Origin: Streptomyces sp. TSRI0107
GTDB lineage: Bacteria; Actinomycetota; Actinomycetes; Streptomycetales; Streptomycetaceae
DNA length: 64,000 nucleotides
Assembly (NCBI RefSeq): GCF_001905845.1
Contig: NZ_LIVZ01000011.1
Location: 295,432-359,431 of the forward strand
Direction: 5' to 3'
The position numbers and the translations under genes were made by a program. Each line of letters starts with the position of its first letter. Within the stretch, counting starts at the first letter, position 1. The notes beneath the pieces were generated by a model. That model searched no databases. It was not told where the DNA came from and worked only from the letters and a program-made list of their open reading frames with translations. This document shows positions 16,415 through 24,659 of this stretch, piece by piece.

Positions 16415-16936
16415 ATGCCGGAAGTGACGCGCCGGGACCCCTTCAAGAACTTCCGCTTCAAGGTCAAGTTCAGCGGGGAGACCGCCTACATCGCGGGAAT
16501 CAGCAAGGTCAGCGGGCTCAAGCGGACGACCGAGGTCATCCGTCACCGCGACGGTGGCGACCCCGGCACCAGCCGGAAACTGCCGGGCCGCACCGAGTAC
16601 GAGGCCATCACCCTGGAACGCGGATGCACCGTCGACACCGCCTTCGAGGAGTGGGCCAACCGCATCTGGAGCCTCCGCAACTCCGCCGGCGGCCTGGAGA
16701 CCTCCCTCAAGGACTTCCGCCGGGACCTCATCATCGACGTCTTCGACGAGGCCGGAAAGCAGGTGCTGTCCTACTCCGTCCGCGAGGCCTGGGTGTCGGA
16801 GTACCAGGGACTGCCCGAACTCGACGCCGGGTCCGCCGGGGTCGCCTTCGAACGCATCACCGTGGAGCACCACGGCTGGGTGCGGGAGAAGACCAGCCCA
16901 CCCGAGGACTCCCAGTTCACCGACATCGCCGGGTGA
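16415..16936 (+). CDS. eCIS inner tube protein (gp19-like)
   Basis: A 173-residue T4 gp19-like tail-tube protein. Seen: DPFKNFRFKVKFSGETAYIAGISKVSGLKRTTEVI at the N-terminus, the GRTEYEAITLERG strand and FDEAGKQVLSYSVREAWVSEYQGLPELDA near the C-terminus. Hexameric rings of this protein stack to form the rigid tube inside the sheath. It follows the sheath by 10 bases with AGGAGG before its ATG, as in most contractile systems. Confidence 0.95.
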   Translation: MPEVTRRDPFKNFRFKVKFSGETAYIAGISKVSGLKRTTEVIRHRDGGDPGTSRKLPGRTEYEAITLERGCTVDTAFEEWANRIWSLRNSAGGLETSLKDFRRDLIIDVFDEAGKQVLSYSVREAWVSEYQGLPELDAGSAGVAFERITVEHHGWVREKTSPPEDSQFTDIAG

Positions 16937-16942
16937 TGAGCC

Positions 16943-17680
16943 GTGCCGCGGTCGCTGACGGAGGCGAACGTCCTCGACGTGTGGGAGAGCGGGCTCGGCC
17001 GCACGCCGGCGGTCCGGGCCCTGCTGCTCGCCTCGATGGCGGCGCCCGCGGGTCACGACGTCGCGGACCTGCCGCTCAGCGCCCTCAACGCCCTGCTGCT
17101 GGAACTGCGGTCCGGTGCGTTCGGCCACCGGCTGCCCTGCGTCACCGACTGCCCCCAGTGCGGTGAGAGCCTCGATGTCACCGTCTCCACGGGCGAGTTG
17201 TGGGCGCAGTGGGCCTCACGGGCCGCCCCGGCTACCCGTGAACGGGCCGAACCCGCCACGGCGACGCTGACCGCGCACGGCATGGAGATCACCTTCCGCG
17301 CGCTCACCGCCCGCGACGTACGGTCCGTCGACCCCGCCGCGCCCCGCGCCCGCCAGCTGCTGCTGCGGCGCTGCGTGGTCGACGTCTCCCCGAGCGAAGG
17401 CGAGATCCCGGACCAGGTCCTGGAGGAGATCGCCCGCAGGCTGCCCGGCCTGGACCCCGGCGCGGATCCGTTGTTCACGCTGGACTGCCCGCAGTGCGAG
17501 CACCGGTGGGAGGCGCCGCTCGACATCGCCGACCACCTGTGGACCGACGTCAGCGGCTACGCACACCGGCTGCTGCACGAGGTGCACGCCCTGGCCCGGG
17601 CCTACGGCTGGTCGGAGGCCGACGCGCTGGCCGTCAGCCCGGTGCGGCGGCAGTTCTACCTGGAGGCGACCGCGGAATGA
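16943..17680 (+). CDS. T4-type baseplate hub assembly chaperone-like protein with two zinc knuckles
   Basis: A 245-residue protein starting at GTG 16943. Two CPQC pairs are visible (TDCPQCGESLDVT near residue 70 and LDCPQCEHRWEAP near 183), which together could bind one zinc. The helical C-terminal part (SGYAHRLLHEVHALARAYGWSEADALAVS) resembles the T4 baseplate assembly chaperone family often encoded after the tube gene in actinobacterial eCIS loci. The role in baseplate assembly is inferred from family and position. It overlaps the following gene by 4 bases. Confidence 0.78.
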   Translation: MPRSLTEANVLDVWESGLGRTPAVRALLLASMAAPAGHDVADLPLSALNALLLELRSGAFGHRLPCVTDCPQCGESLDVTVSTGELWAQWASRAAPATRERAEPATATLTAHGMEITFRALTARDVRSVDPAAPRARQLLLRRCVVDVSPSEGEIPDQVLEEIARRLPGLDPGADPLFTLDCPQCEHRWEAPLDIADHLWTDVSGYAHRLLHEVHALARAYGWSEADALAVSPVRRQFYLEATAE

Positions 17681-20600
17681 GCGACTTCGTGGCCCGGCTG
17701 CTCGGGGCACCGGGACCGTGGCTGCGGCCCCTGGCACCCAACGTCTTCGACCCCGCGGCACCGCGGTTGCCCGGTGGGCAGGTGGTTGATGAGGGGTGGG
17801 AGGAGAGCGAAGCGGAAGCGGGACGGGGATTGACATCGGGATCGGCGGGCCGGGGGGTGGAGGTCGTCGGCGGCACCGCGGCTGTGGCGGGGGCTGCGGG
17901 GAGTGTGGTGTCGGCCGTGTCTGAGTTGGAGTCGATGTGGACGCCGGGGGGTGATGAGGGTGAGGGAGAGGTTGAACCCATGGGCCCGGCGGCGCCGGGT
18001 GGGACTCGTCGGCTCGGCGGTGCCGGGGACGCGCCGAGGCATGGTGAGAGTGCGGCGGGAGCCGGGGATTCCGCGTCGGACGCCGTGCGGGGTGGTGGGC
18101 AGAGGCAGGCGATGACGCCGGGGCAGGTTCCGGGAAGGGAACCGCACAGTCGTACGACCGGAGCAGGCGTCGTCGGCCGAGGCGAGGTCACGATGCCTTC
18201 GGCGGGTGGAGAAGCGGGTCGGTCAGCCACTCCCGGGTGGGGTCTGCCGGGGTCGGACGTGTTGCCGCGGGGCGGTGTGGGCGGCTCGGAAACGCCGTCG
18301 CGGCCTGGTCAGGTGCGGGAGAGAGAGGGCGCGGCGCGTCCGGCGGAAGAGGCTTCCACGGTCGCCGGTCCGGTACCCAGTGCGGCGGACGGGCCGTCTG
18401 GCTCCTACGACGATTCGTCCTCTGGCCCGTTGCCGCACGGGTCGGCCACGGCATCACACAGTCTCGGCCCACTACCGGCCGACGAAGCCGCCGCTCAGCA
18501 CCGGACCGCTTCGGCGGAGTCGCTGCCGTCTCGCGGTCCGTCGCCGACGTCTGGGGCCGGGCGGCAGCCGGGGCTCGGTCGTCTTTCCTCTGACCCCGCA
18601 GCTGAACAAGCGAAGCCAGAGGGCTCGTCGTCAGGTTCTGCGGCAGTGGGGTCGGACAGTGAGGGTGCGCCTTCGAGGCTCAGGGATGTGGGGGCGAAGG
18701 CTGAGGCACCGCCTGCGGGGATCGCTGCTGCGGGGACGGAGGCTGGGGGGCCTTCGCCGGGGGCGGGGGCGGCGGGGTCAAAGGGTGAAGGTTTGCCGCC
18801 GGGGTCGGTCGGTGTGCGGTCGGAGTCCGCGAGCCTGACGCCGGGGTTCACGGTGGTGCAGCCCGAGCGGGAGGGTTTGGCGCCGGGGGCCGCGGTGGTG
18901 GGGTCGGAGCGTCAGGGCACGTCGTCGGGATCCGCGACGGTGGAATCGGTGCGTCAGGGTTCGTCGCCCGGGTCTGCGGCGGTGAAGGCGGAGCGCCAGG
19001 GCTCGTCGCCGGGAACTGCGCCTATGGGGCCGGGGCCTGGTGGCCTGCCTGTGGGGTCGGAGTCCAGGGGGCCTTTGCCGGGGGCTGCGGCTGTGAAGCC
19101 AGAGGGCGATGCTCTGTCGCCGGGGCCTGTCCCAGTGAGGTCGGCTTCCAAGGGCCTGCCGCCGGGATCCGTGGTTGCGGAGCCTGAGCGAGAGGATTTG
19201 TCGCCGAGGGCTGCGGCGGCGGGATCGGAGCGCCAGGGTTTCTCGCAGCCATCTGCCCCAGTGCGGTCGCAATCCGAGGGAACTTCTCCGAAGTCCGCAG
19301 CTCTGCGGCCCGAGGGCGACGATCTGTCGGCGGGGTCCTCAGCCGCGCGGCTGAGGACGGACCGCCGGTCGACGCAATCCGCAGCTACGCAGCCCGAGCC
19401 GGTGAGCCCTCCGGACAAGCCCTCAGGCGAGCCGACGGTCTCGGTGGAGACGCCGCTGAGGCGGCCAGGAGTGCTGTCGGGGGGTGACGAGCTGCCCTTG
19501 AAGCGGGCGCGTGAACTTCCGCCGGGCTCCCGGGAGAAGGGTTTGGCTTTCGGCGAGATGCCGCTGAAGTCTTCTGGCAGGCCGTCGGCGTCGGCGGAGC
19601 CGTCGCTCAGGCCGTCAGATGCATTGTGGGGGGCTGACGAACTGCCTCTGAAGCAGTCGGGCGACCTCCCGCCGGGTGTCTCAGAGAAGGGTCTGGCGTC
19701 CAGTGGGCTGCCGCCGGAGCCTTCAGGCAGGCCGTCGCCGCCGAGGAAGTTGCCGCTGAGGTCGGCAGGTGATGCGTTGTCAGGGGCTGAAGCGCTGTCC
19801 TTCGAGCGGGCGGCTGAGCTGCCGCCAAGGCTCTCAGAGAAGGGTCTGGCGTCCAGTGGGCTGCCGCCGAAGCCCTCAGGCACGCCGTTGGCGCCGAGCG
19901 AGTCGCCGCTCAGGCCGTCAGGCGTGCTGTCGCGGGCTGACGGTCTGCCGCTGATGCCGTCAGGTGAGCTTCCCCCGAGCTTTTCAGACGAGCGGCCTGC
20001 GGCTGCCGAGCTGCCGCTGACGCTCTCAGACGCGCCGTCGGCGCCTGCTGAGCTGCCGCGGAAGCCATCCAGCAAGCGGCTGGTGTCCGGCGAGCCGCTG
20101 CGGAAGCCCTCAGAGAGGCGGCCGGCGTCCGTTGAGCTGCCGCAGAAGCCTTCAGGGATGCGGTCGGCGTCAGACGAGTTCTCGCCGGGCCCCTCAGAGA
20201 TGCGGCCGGCATCCGATGAGCACTCGCCGAGGCCCGCAGCGAAGCGGCCGGCAACTGACGAACTGCCGCCGAAACCCACAGGCATGCCGCCGAAGTCCAC
20301 CGACCTGCCCCCGCGGTCCGACCTGCCTCAGCTGTCCTCACGCTCACGCGTACCGTCCGAGCCCTACGCCACCACCTCCCCGGCGCCCACGTCGTTCCCG
20401 CCTTCAGCGCCGCAGGCCGTCGCCCCCACGCCGGACCGTGCCGACCTCTCGGCGGACACCTCCGCCGGCCCGCGCCCCCGAGCTGAAGCCGTCCGACGCG
20501 CCGCCCCAATCCTCTCGCCGGAGCCCGCCGCCCCACCCGCGAACCCCTCTCCCGAGACGCACGCCCCAGCCGACTCCTCCCGTTCCCGAACCTCCTCCTC

Positions 20601-21060
20601 CATGCCTCCGCGAGACACCTTCGCCCCCGCGCCGGGCCCCCAAGACGCGCCGCCCCGGCACTCGACCCACCCCTCACCCACTGCCTCTGCCAACCCACCC
20701 GCCTCCCGAACCACCACCCCCGGCGCGCCCCCGGCTCGGTCACACGAACCCGCACCAGCCCCCTCTGCACACGCTTCACGAGCCCCCCTCCCCGGTAGAC
20801 CCACCGCCCCCTCCCGCAGCCCCCTGTCTCGACCGACCCCCACTCTCGCCCCCACCCCCACGCCCACGTCCACCCTCTCCGCCACCCCCACACCCACACC
20901 CACCCCCACCCCCACCCCCCAAGAAACAGTCGTACGCATCACCATCGACCGCCTGGTCGTCCGCACCACCCCCGCACCGCCACCCCCCGACGAACCCCCC
21001 GCCCCTCCCCGCCGCCCGGACCTGAGCCTCGACGACTACCTGGGGAGGCGGCACTCGTGA
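17677..21060 (+). CDS. Giant disordered repeat protein of the eCIS locus
   Basis: A 1127-residue protein starting at ATG 17677, coupled to both neighbours by 4-base overlaps. The short N-terminus (MSDFVARLLGAPGPWLRPL, then FDPAAPRLPG) and the C-terminus (VVRITIDRLVVRT, then LSLDDYLGRRHS) look like the ends of the small variable protein commonly found at this spot in eCIS operons. Between them lie about 1000 residues of Pro/Ser/Gly/Ala-rich sequence containing three tandem repeat arrays: 18 copies of 14 residues, 4 of 50 residues and 6 of 14 residues, then a Pro/Thr-rich stretch. No globular domain, signal or membrane segment is seen. Third-position GC falls in the middle and all frames are open. 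It may be a linker, length-setting or scaffold component; no function is shown. Confidence 0.75.
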   Translation: MSDFVARLLGAPGPWLRPLAPNVFDPAAPRLPGGQVVDEGWEESEAEAGRGLTSGSAGRGVEVVGGTAAVAGAAGSVVSAVSELESMWTPGGDEGEGEVEPMGPAAPGGTRRLGGAGDAPRHGESAAGAGDSASDAVRGGGQRQAMTPGQVPGREPHSRTTGAGVVGRGEVTMPSAGGEAGRSATPGWGLPGSDVLPRGGVGGSETPSRPGQVREREGAARPAEEASTVAGPVPSAADGPSGSYDDSSSGPLPHGSATASHSLGPLPADEAAAQHRTASAESLPSRGPSPTSGAGRQPGLGRLSSDPAAEQAKPEGSSSGSAAVGSDSEGAPSRLRDVGAKAEAPPAGIAAAGTEAGGPSPGAGAAGSKGEGLPPGSVGVRSESASLTPGFTVVQPEREGLAPGAAVVGSERQGTSSGSATVESVRQGSSPGSAAVKAERQGSSPGTAPMGPGPGGLPVGSESRGPLPGAAAVKPEGDALSPGPVPVRSASKGLPPGSVVAEPEREDLSPRAAAAGSERQGFSQPSAPVRSQSEGTSPKSAALRPEGDDLSAGSSAARLRTDRRSTQSAATQPEPVSPPDKPSGEPTVSVETPLRRPGVLSGGDELPLKRARELPPGSREKGLAFGEMPLKSSGRPSASAEPSLRPSDALWGADELPLKQSGDLPPGVSEKGLASSGLPPEPSGRPSPPRKLPLRSAGDALSGAEALSFERAAELPPRLSEKGLASSGLPPKPSGTPLAPSESPLRPSGVLSRADGLPLMPSGELPPSFSDERPAAAELPLTLSDAPSAPAELPRKPSSKRLVSGEPLRKPSERRPASVELPQKPSGMRSASDEFSPGPSEMRPASDEHSPRPAAKRPATDELPPKPTGMPPKSTDLPPRSDLPQLSSRSRVPSEPYATTSPAPTSFPPSAPQAVAPTPDRADLSADTSAGPRPRAEAVRRAAPILSPEPAAPPANPSPETHAPADSSRSRTSSSMPPRDTFAPAPGPQDAPPRHSTHPSPTASANPPASRTTTPGAPPARSHEPAPAPSAHASRAPLPGRPTAPSRSPLSRPTPTLAPTPTPTSTLSATPTPTPTPTPTPQETVVRITIDRLVVRTTPAPPPPDEPPAPPRRPDLSLDDYLGRRHS
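18613..19395 (+). repeat. Coding tandem array: 18 x 42 bp (14-residue units)
   Basis: The stretch encodes 261 residues, exactly eighteen 14-residue units plus one 9-residue partial unit. Representative units are EREGLAPGAAVVGS, ERQGTSSGSATVES, VRQGSSPGSAAVKA and EREDLSPRAAAAGS. The rough consensus is ExxGlsPGsAaVxS, with a charged residue at position 1-2, Gly at 4 and Ser/Pro-Gly in the middle. Units have diverged at codon level, so the array is not a recent slippage product. Confidence 0.85.
19468..20070 (+). repeat. Coding tandem array: 4 x about 150 bp (50-residue units)
   Basis: Four consecutive units of 50, 51, 50 and 50 residues start at 19468, 19618, 19771 and 19921. Shared landmarks in order are [GD][VA]L.. 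near the start, ELPP near position 16, a SEKGLASSGLPP-like block at about 22-33, PSG near 35 and PLRPS at the end. Units 2 and 3 are the most alike (both carry SEKGLASSGLPP). Confidence 0.85.
20071..20319 (+). repeat. Coding tandem array: 6 x 42 bp (14-residue units, second type)
   Basis: Six units follow the 50-residue array directly: SKRLVSGEPLRKPS, ERRPASVELPQKPS, GMRSASDEFSPGPS, EMRPASDEHSPRPA, AKRPATDELPPKPT and a last degenerate one. The period is again 14 residues, but the consensus (xxRPASdELPxKPs) differs from the first array, suggesting independent expansions at a fixed 42-bp period. Confidence 0.8.
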
Positions 21061-22253
21061 GTGACGCGTTGGCCGTCGCCGCGGTGACGGAGACGTTGAG
21101 GGCGGTGCTGGAGGACGCCGTGCGGCGGGCTGTGCCCGGTGCGGTGGTGACCGCGCGGCATCCGGAGGCTGCCGGTGTCGAGGACGGCGTCGCCGCCGCG
21201 CTGAACGTCTTCCTGTACCGGACGTCGATCGACGCCGCCTGGCGGAACACCGACCCGGTCAACACGCACCCCGGTGAGACCCGGCAGCCCGCGCTGCCCC
21301 TCGTACTGCACTACCTGCTCACCGGCTACGCCGCCCCGGCCGAGGACGCCGCGCTCCCGGAGCGGCTGCTCGGCGCGGCGATGGCGGCGCTGCACGACCG
21401 GCCGGTGCTGCGAGCGGCCGAGCTGCGGGCCGCCGCGGGTTTCAGCGATCTGCATCTGCAGCGGGAGCCGGTCAGGGTGACCCCCGCGGAGCCGGCGGCC
21501 GAGGAGCTGTACCGCCTGTGGGAGGCGCTGGGCCACGTCTACCGGTTGTCGGCGGCCTATGAGGCGCGGGTCGTGTTCATCGACAGCGCGGTGCCGGGGC
21601 GGACGCCGCTGCCGGTCCTGCGGCGCGGCGACTCCGGGCGGGGCCCCGAGGCCGCGCCGGGGACGGCAACCGTCCCGTGGCCGGTGCTGCACGCCGTACG
21701 GCCCGCGGTGGCCGCCCCCGGTGCGGAACTGGTGCTCAGCGGTACGGGGCTCGACGCCGGTACGCCGAGTGTGCGGCTGACGCATCCGCTGCTCGGCGGC
21801 CCGGTGGTGCTGCCCGCGCGCGCCGACGGTGGCGGCACCGTGACGGCCACCGTGGGCGAGGAGCTGGGCGCGGGGCGCTGGTCTGCGGTCGTGGTGCTCG
21901 CCGCGCCCGACGGCAGCGAACGGACCACCGGGCCCCGGCCTCTGCACATCGCGCCGCGCATCACCAGTGCTCTGCCGCTCACGGTCGAGCGGGACCGCGC
22001 CGGGGCCGTGCTGCTCTCCGTGGACTGCGTCCCGGCGGTGCATCCCGGGCAGCGGGCCGAACTGCTCGTCGGGGATCTGCCGGTGCCCGCCGAGCCCATG
22101 GCCAAGAAGGCCACCCGGAAGCTGCGGTTCAAGCTGGACGGCGCGCGGCCCGGCCGGTATCCGCTGCGGCTGCGCGTCGACGGGGTGGACAGTCCGCTGA
22201 CCGACGAGCGGGCCGAGCGGTTCGACCCCGAGGCGGCGGTGGTGATCACATGA
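21057..22253 (+). CDS. DUF4255 / Pvc16-like cap (tail terminator) protein
   Basis: A 398-residue protein with an N-terminal DUF4255 (Pvc16 N-terminal) domain: VAAVTETLRAVLEDAVRRAVP, AALNVFLYRTSIDAAWRN and LPLVLHYLLTGYA. In the Photorhabdus PVC and Serratia Afp particles the homologue caps the distal end of sheath and tube. From about residue 215 there are two Ig/IPT-like beta-sandwich stretches (HAVRPAVAAPGAELVLSGTGL), usual for larger actinobacterial members. It starts at GTG 21057, overlapping the previous stop by 4 bases. Confidence 0.88.
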   Translation: MSDALAVAAVTETLRAVLEDAVRRAVPGAVVTARHPEAAGVEDGVAAALNVFLYRTSIDAAWRNTDPVNTHPGETRQPALPLVLHYLLTGYAAPAEDAALPERLLGAAMAALHDRPVLRAAELRAAAGFSDLHLQREPVRVTPAEPAAEELYRLWEALGHVYRLSAAYEARVVFIDSAVPGRTPLPVLRRGDSGRGPEAAPGTATVPWPVLHAVRPAVAAPGAELVLSGTGLDAGTPSVRLTHPLLGGPVVLPARADGGGTVTATVGEELGAGRWSAVVVLAAPDGSERTTGPRPLHIAPRITSALPLTVERDRAGAVLLSVDCVPAVHPGQRAELLVGDLPVPAEPMAKKATRKLRFKLDGARPGRYPLRLRVDGVDSPLTDERAERFDPEAAVVIT

Positions 22254-22558
22254 CGGGCACGCGGGTCGAGTTGCGCATCCGGCGGCTGGAGCTGGAGCCG
22301 GACGCGCACGTCGGGCTGTCGCCGACGGCGCTGTGCGCGGCCGTCGAGGCCGAGCTGGCCGTACTGCTCGGGCTCGACGGCACGTCGGCGGGCGCCCGCA
22401 CAGCCGCTCCAGCCCCCGTGCCAACCGCGGCACCACCCGCCGTACGAACCGTCCCAGCCAATCCCCACGCCGCCGTCCTCGCCCGGCACATCGCCCGTGC
22501 CGTGTACGACGCCGCGCTGCGGGCCCGAGAAATGGAAGGTGGCGGGGCGGCGTCATGA
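22250..22558 (+). CDS. Small conserved eCIS protein of unknown function
   Basis: A 102-residue protein between the cap and tube-initiator genes, overlapping each by 4 bases. The N-terminus TRVELRIRRLELEPDAHVGL is followed by a predicted helix (ALCAAVEAELAVLLG), an Ala/Pro linker and a C-terminal helix (NPHAAVLARHIARAVYDAAL). Small proteins of this pattern recur at this place in actinobacterial eCIS operons as I know them, but I cannot name a characterised relative. Tight coupling implies a structural or assembly role. Confidence 0.75.
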   Translation: MTGTRVELRIRRLELEPDAHVGLSPTALCAAVEAELAVLLGLDGTSAGARTAAPAPVPTAAPPAVRTVPANPHAAVLARHIARAVYDAALRAREMEGGGAAS

Positions 22559-23199
22559 GCACTCCGGCAGCCCCCCGGCGTGGCGGCTTCGTCTTCCTCG
22601 ACCCCGAGCAGGGGCGCGTCCTGCGCGTCGTGCCCTTTCAGTACAACCCCGACACCATCACCCGCGCCGTACGGCCGCGCGGCATCGGAGCCGACGCCGG
22701 GGACCGGCTGGAGGCGCTGCGGTTGCAGGGGCCGCCGCGGGAGACGTTCCGTATCGACGCGGAGTTCGACGCGACCGACCAGGTCGGCACGGCCCCGGCG
22801 GGCGCGCCGCCGGTCGGCAGCGGGCTGTTCGGGATGCTGTCCGCGCTGGAGTCCGCCGTCTGCCCGACCGGCGCGCAGCTGACCCAGCAGAACGACCTCG
22901 CCGCCCGCGGCATGCTCGAAGTCGCCCCGGTGCAGGGGCCGTTGCCGGTGCTGGTGCTCGGCCCGCACCGGGTGCTGCCGGTGCGGATGCTGGACATCGA
23001 CGTGACGGAGGAGACGTACGACGGGGAACTCAACCCCATCCGGGCGCGGGTGACGCTCACCGTCCGGATCCTCACCGTCGACGACGTCGGCCACCGGCAC
23101 AAGGCGGGCGGGCTTTATCTGCAGTACCAGCAGAGCAGGGAACGTTTCGCCGCGCTCGTCGGCTACGGCCCCGGCGCGGTCGGCTACACGGGCCGCTGA
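22555..23199 (+). CDS. CIS tube-initiator / baseplate protein (Pvc7-like)
   Basis: A 214-residue protein matching the CIS_tube family: RGGFVFLDPEQG then VVPFQYNPDTITRAV near the N-terminus, SALESAVCPTG in the middle, and GPHRVLPVRMLDIDVTEETYDGELNPIRARVTL near the C-terminus. In PVC/Afp particles this protein links the first tube ring to the spike hub. Start ATG 22555 overlaps the preceding stop; the longer open frame upstream is antisense-type sequence. Confidence 0.9.
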   Translation: MSTPAAPRRGGFVFLDPEQGRVLRVVPFQYNPDTITRAVRPRGIGADAGDRLEALRLQGPPRETFRIDAEFDATDQVGTAPAGAPPVGSGLFGMLSALESAVCPTGAQLTQQNDLAARGMLEVAPVQGPLPVLVLGPHRVLPVRMLDIDVTEETYDGELNPIRARVTLTVRILTVDDVGHRHKAGGLYLQYQQSRERFAALVGYGPGAVGYTGR

Positions 23200-23214
23200 G
23201 CGAGGAGATCGGAC

Positions 23215-23541
23215 ATGTTCGAGCCCACCAGCAGATATCGCGGGATCCCGACGGCCGTCCACACCCTCCCGGACGGCCGGACCGTCGCCCACCTGCGCCG
23301 CCGGCTGCTGCCGCAGCCCGAGGAGCTGGCGGTGATCGGCGAGCACGTCGTCGTCGCGGGGGACCGGCTCGACCGGATCGCGGCCCGCTGGTACGGCGAT
23401 CCGGAGCAGTCCTGGCGGATCGCGGACGCCAACCGGGCGGTACGGCCGGACGATCTGACCGCCGTGCCCGGCCGCCGGCTGCGGATCACCCTGCCGGCCG
23501 AGGCGTCGGCGGCGCCTGTCGCGGGCGGGCCGGCCCGGTGA
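23215..23541 (+). CDS. LysM-domain baseplate protein
   Basis: A 108-residue protein with a LysM-like fold: HVVVAGDRLDRIAARWYGDPEQSWRIADANRAVRPDDL. Single LysM proteins of this size (gpX/gp53-like) sit next to the hub genes in contractile systems, where they strengthen the hub-wedge contact. GAGGAG precedes ATG 23215 (15 bases after the previous gene), and the end overlaps the hub gene by 4 bases. Confidence 0.9.
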   Translation: MFEPTSRYRGIPTAVHTLPDGRTVAHLRRRLLPQPEELAVIGEHVVVAGDRLDRIAARWYGDPEQSWRIADANRAVRPDDLTAVPGRRLRITLPAEASAAPVAGGPAR

Positions 23542-24659
23542 CCACGCACAGCCTGCACCTGATGCTGCTCCTCGGGGACACCGTGCCGAGCCCGGCCCCC
23601 GCCGCGCTGATCGACGCCCTGCACGGCGCCCGGGTCACCGCCGCCGGCGGCACCACGAGCGGCTTCCAGCTGACCTTCGCGAGCAGCCCCGGCTCACCGC
23701 TGCACCGCGCGGTCCTGCCCGGCGGAACACTGCACCCGAAGAAGCGGGTCGTGCTGGCCGTCGTGCTCGCGGGCCGCTGCCATGTGCTCGTCGACGGCGT
23801 GATCACCCGGCAGGAGCTGCACGCCGGCCGGACGCCCGGCTCGTCGTATCTCGTCGTCACCGGCGAGGATCTGACCCTGCTCATGGATCTCCGGCACGTC
23901 CGCCGCGCCTTCCCGGGCCTGCCGTCGCAGTTGCGGGCGACGACCGTGTGCGCCGGGTACGCGCAGTACGGCATCACGCCCCGGTGCGTCGCCCCGGTCC
24001 TCACCCACCAGCCCAACCCGCTGGTGGAGATCCCGGTGCAGTCGGCGACCGACCTCGACTATCTGCGCTCCATGGCCGCCGACGTCGGGCACGTCTTCCA
24101 CCTCGAACCGGGCCCCGCCCCCGGCGTCAGCACCGCCTACTGGGGGCCGCAGAAGCGCGACGGAGCCCTCCAGCCGGCCCTCACCACGGGCTGCGGAGCG
24201 GCGGACAACGTGGAGGAGCTGACGTTCGCCCTCGACGGGCTCGCCGCGTCCGGGCACGGCACCCACCGCCTCGAAGGGTCGTCGGCGTCCTCCTCCGAGG
24301 TCACCGCCCCGGAGACCCGGCTGCTGCGAGGCAGCCTCGCCACCGGCCCCGCCCCCGCCCTGCGCGTCGAGGCGCTGCGCGGCCAGACCGGACGGTCCCT
24401 GCCGCAGACCCTGCTGGCCGGGCTCGGCCGGTCCGTCGCCGCCGACCCCGTCACCGGCCGGGGCACGGTCGACGTCCTGCGCTACGGCCATGTCCTCAGC
24501 CCGCACGCCCTGGTCGGGGTGCGTGGGGCGGGGCAGGCCTACGACGGGCGGTACCTCGTGGCCGCGGTGACCCACGATCTCACCCGCGACACCTACCGAC
24601 AGCACTTCACGCTGGTCCGCGACGGGCTCGGCGCCGACATCCAGGTGGTGACCGTATGA
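23538..24659 (+). CDS. Baseplate hub protein (gp27/GpD-like)
   Basis: A 373-residue protein from GTG 23538. It has the layout of the phage late control D / gp27 hub family: the N-terminal HPKKRVVLAVVLAGRCHVLVDGVITRQELHA, the central QSATDLDYLRSMAADVGHVFHLE, and the C-terminal LVGVRGAGQAYDGRYLVAAVTHDLTRDTYRQHFTL. As in T4 gp27 and PVC Pvc8 it should form the trimeric hub between tube and spike. Here hub and spike are separate genes, whereas Pvc8 fuses them. Confidence 0.87.
   Translation: MTTHSLHLMLLLGDTVPSPAPAALIDALHGARVTAAGGTTSGFQLTFASSPGSPLHRAVLPGGTLHPKKRVVLAVVLAGRCHVLVDGVITRQELHAGRTPGSSYLVVTGEDLTLLMDLRHVRRAFPGLPSQLRATTVCAGYAQYGITPRCVAPVLTHQPNPLVEIPVQSATDLDYLRSMAADVGHVFHLEPGPAPGVSTAYWGPQKRDGALQPALTTGCGAADNVEELTFALDGLAASGHGTHRLEGSSASSSEVTAPETRLLRGSLATGPAPALRVEALRGQTGRSLPQTLLAGLGRSVAADPVTGRGTVDVLRYGHVLSPHALVGVRGAGQAYDGRYLVAAVTHDLTRDTYRQHFTLVRDGLGADIQVVTV

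Noticed and set aside
18954..20300. Minus-strand frame of 448 codons opposite the repeat protein
   Set aside because: It is also repetitive, but only because the plus-strand repeats are multiples of three. The plus frame is coupled to both neighbours by 4-base overlaps, so plus is taken as real.
19468..20319. CRISPR-like array
   Set aside because: Repeats are in frame, contiguous without unique spacers, and diverged at codon level; they encode protein repeats.
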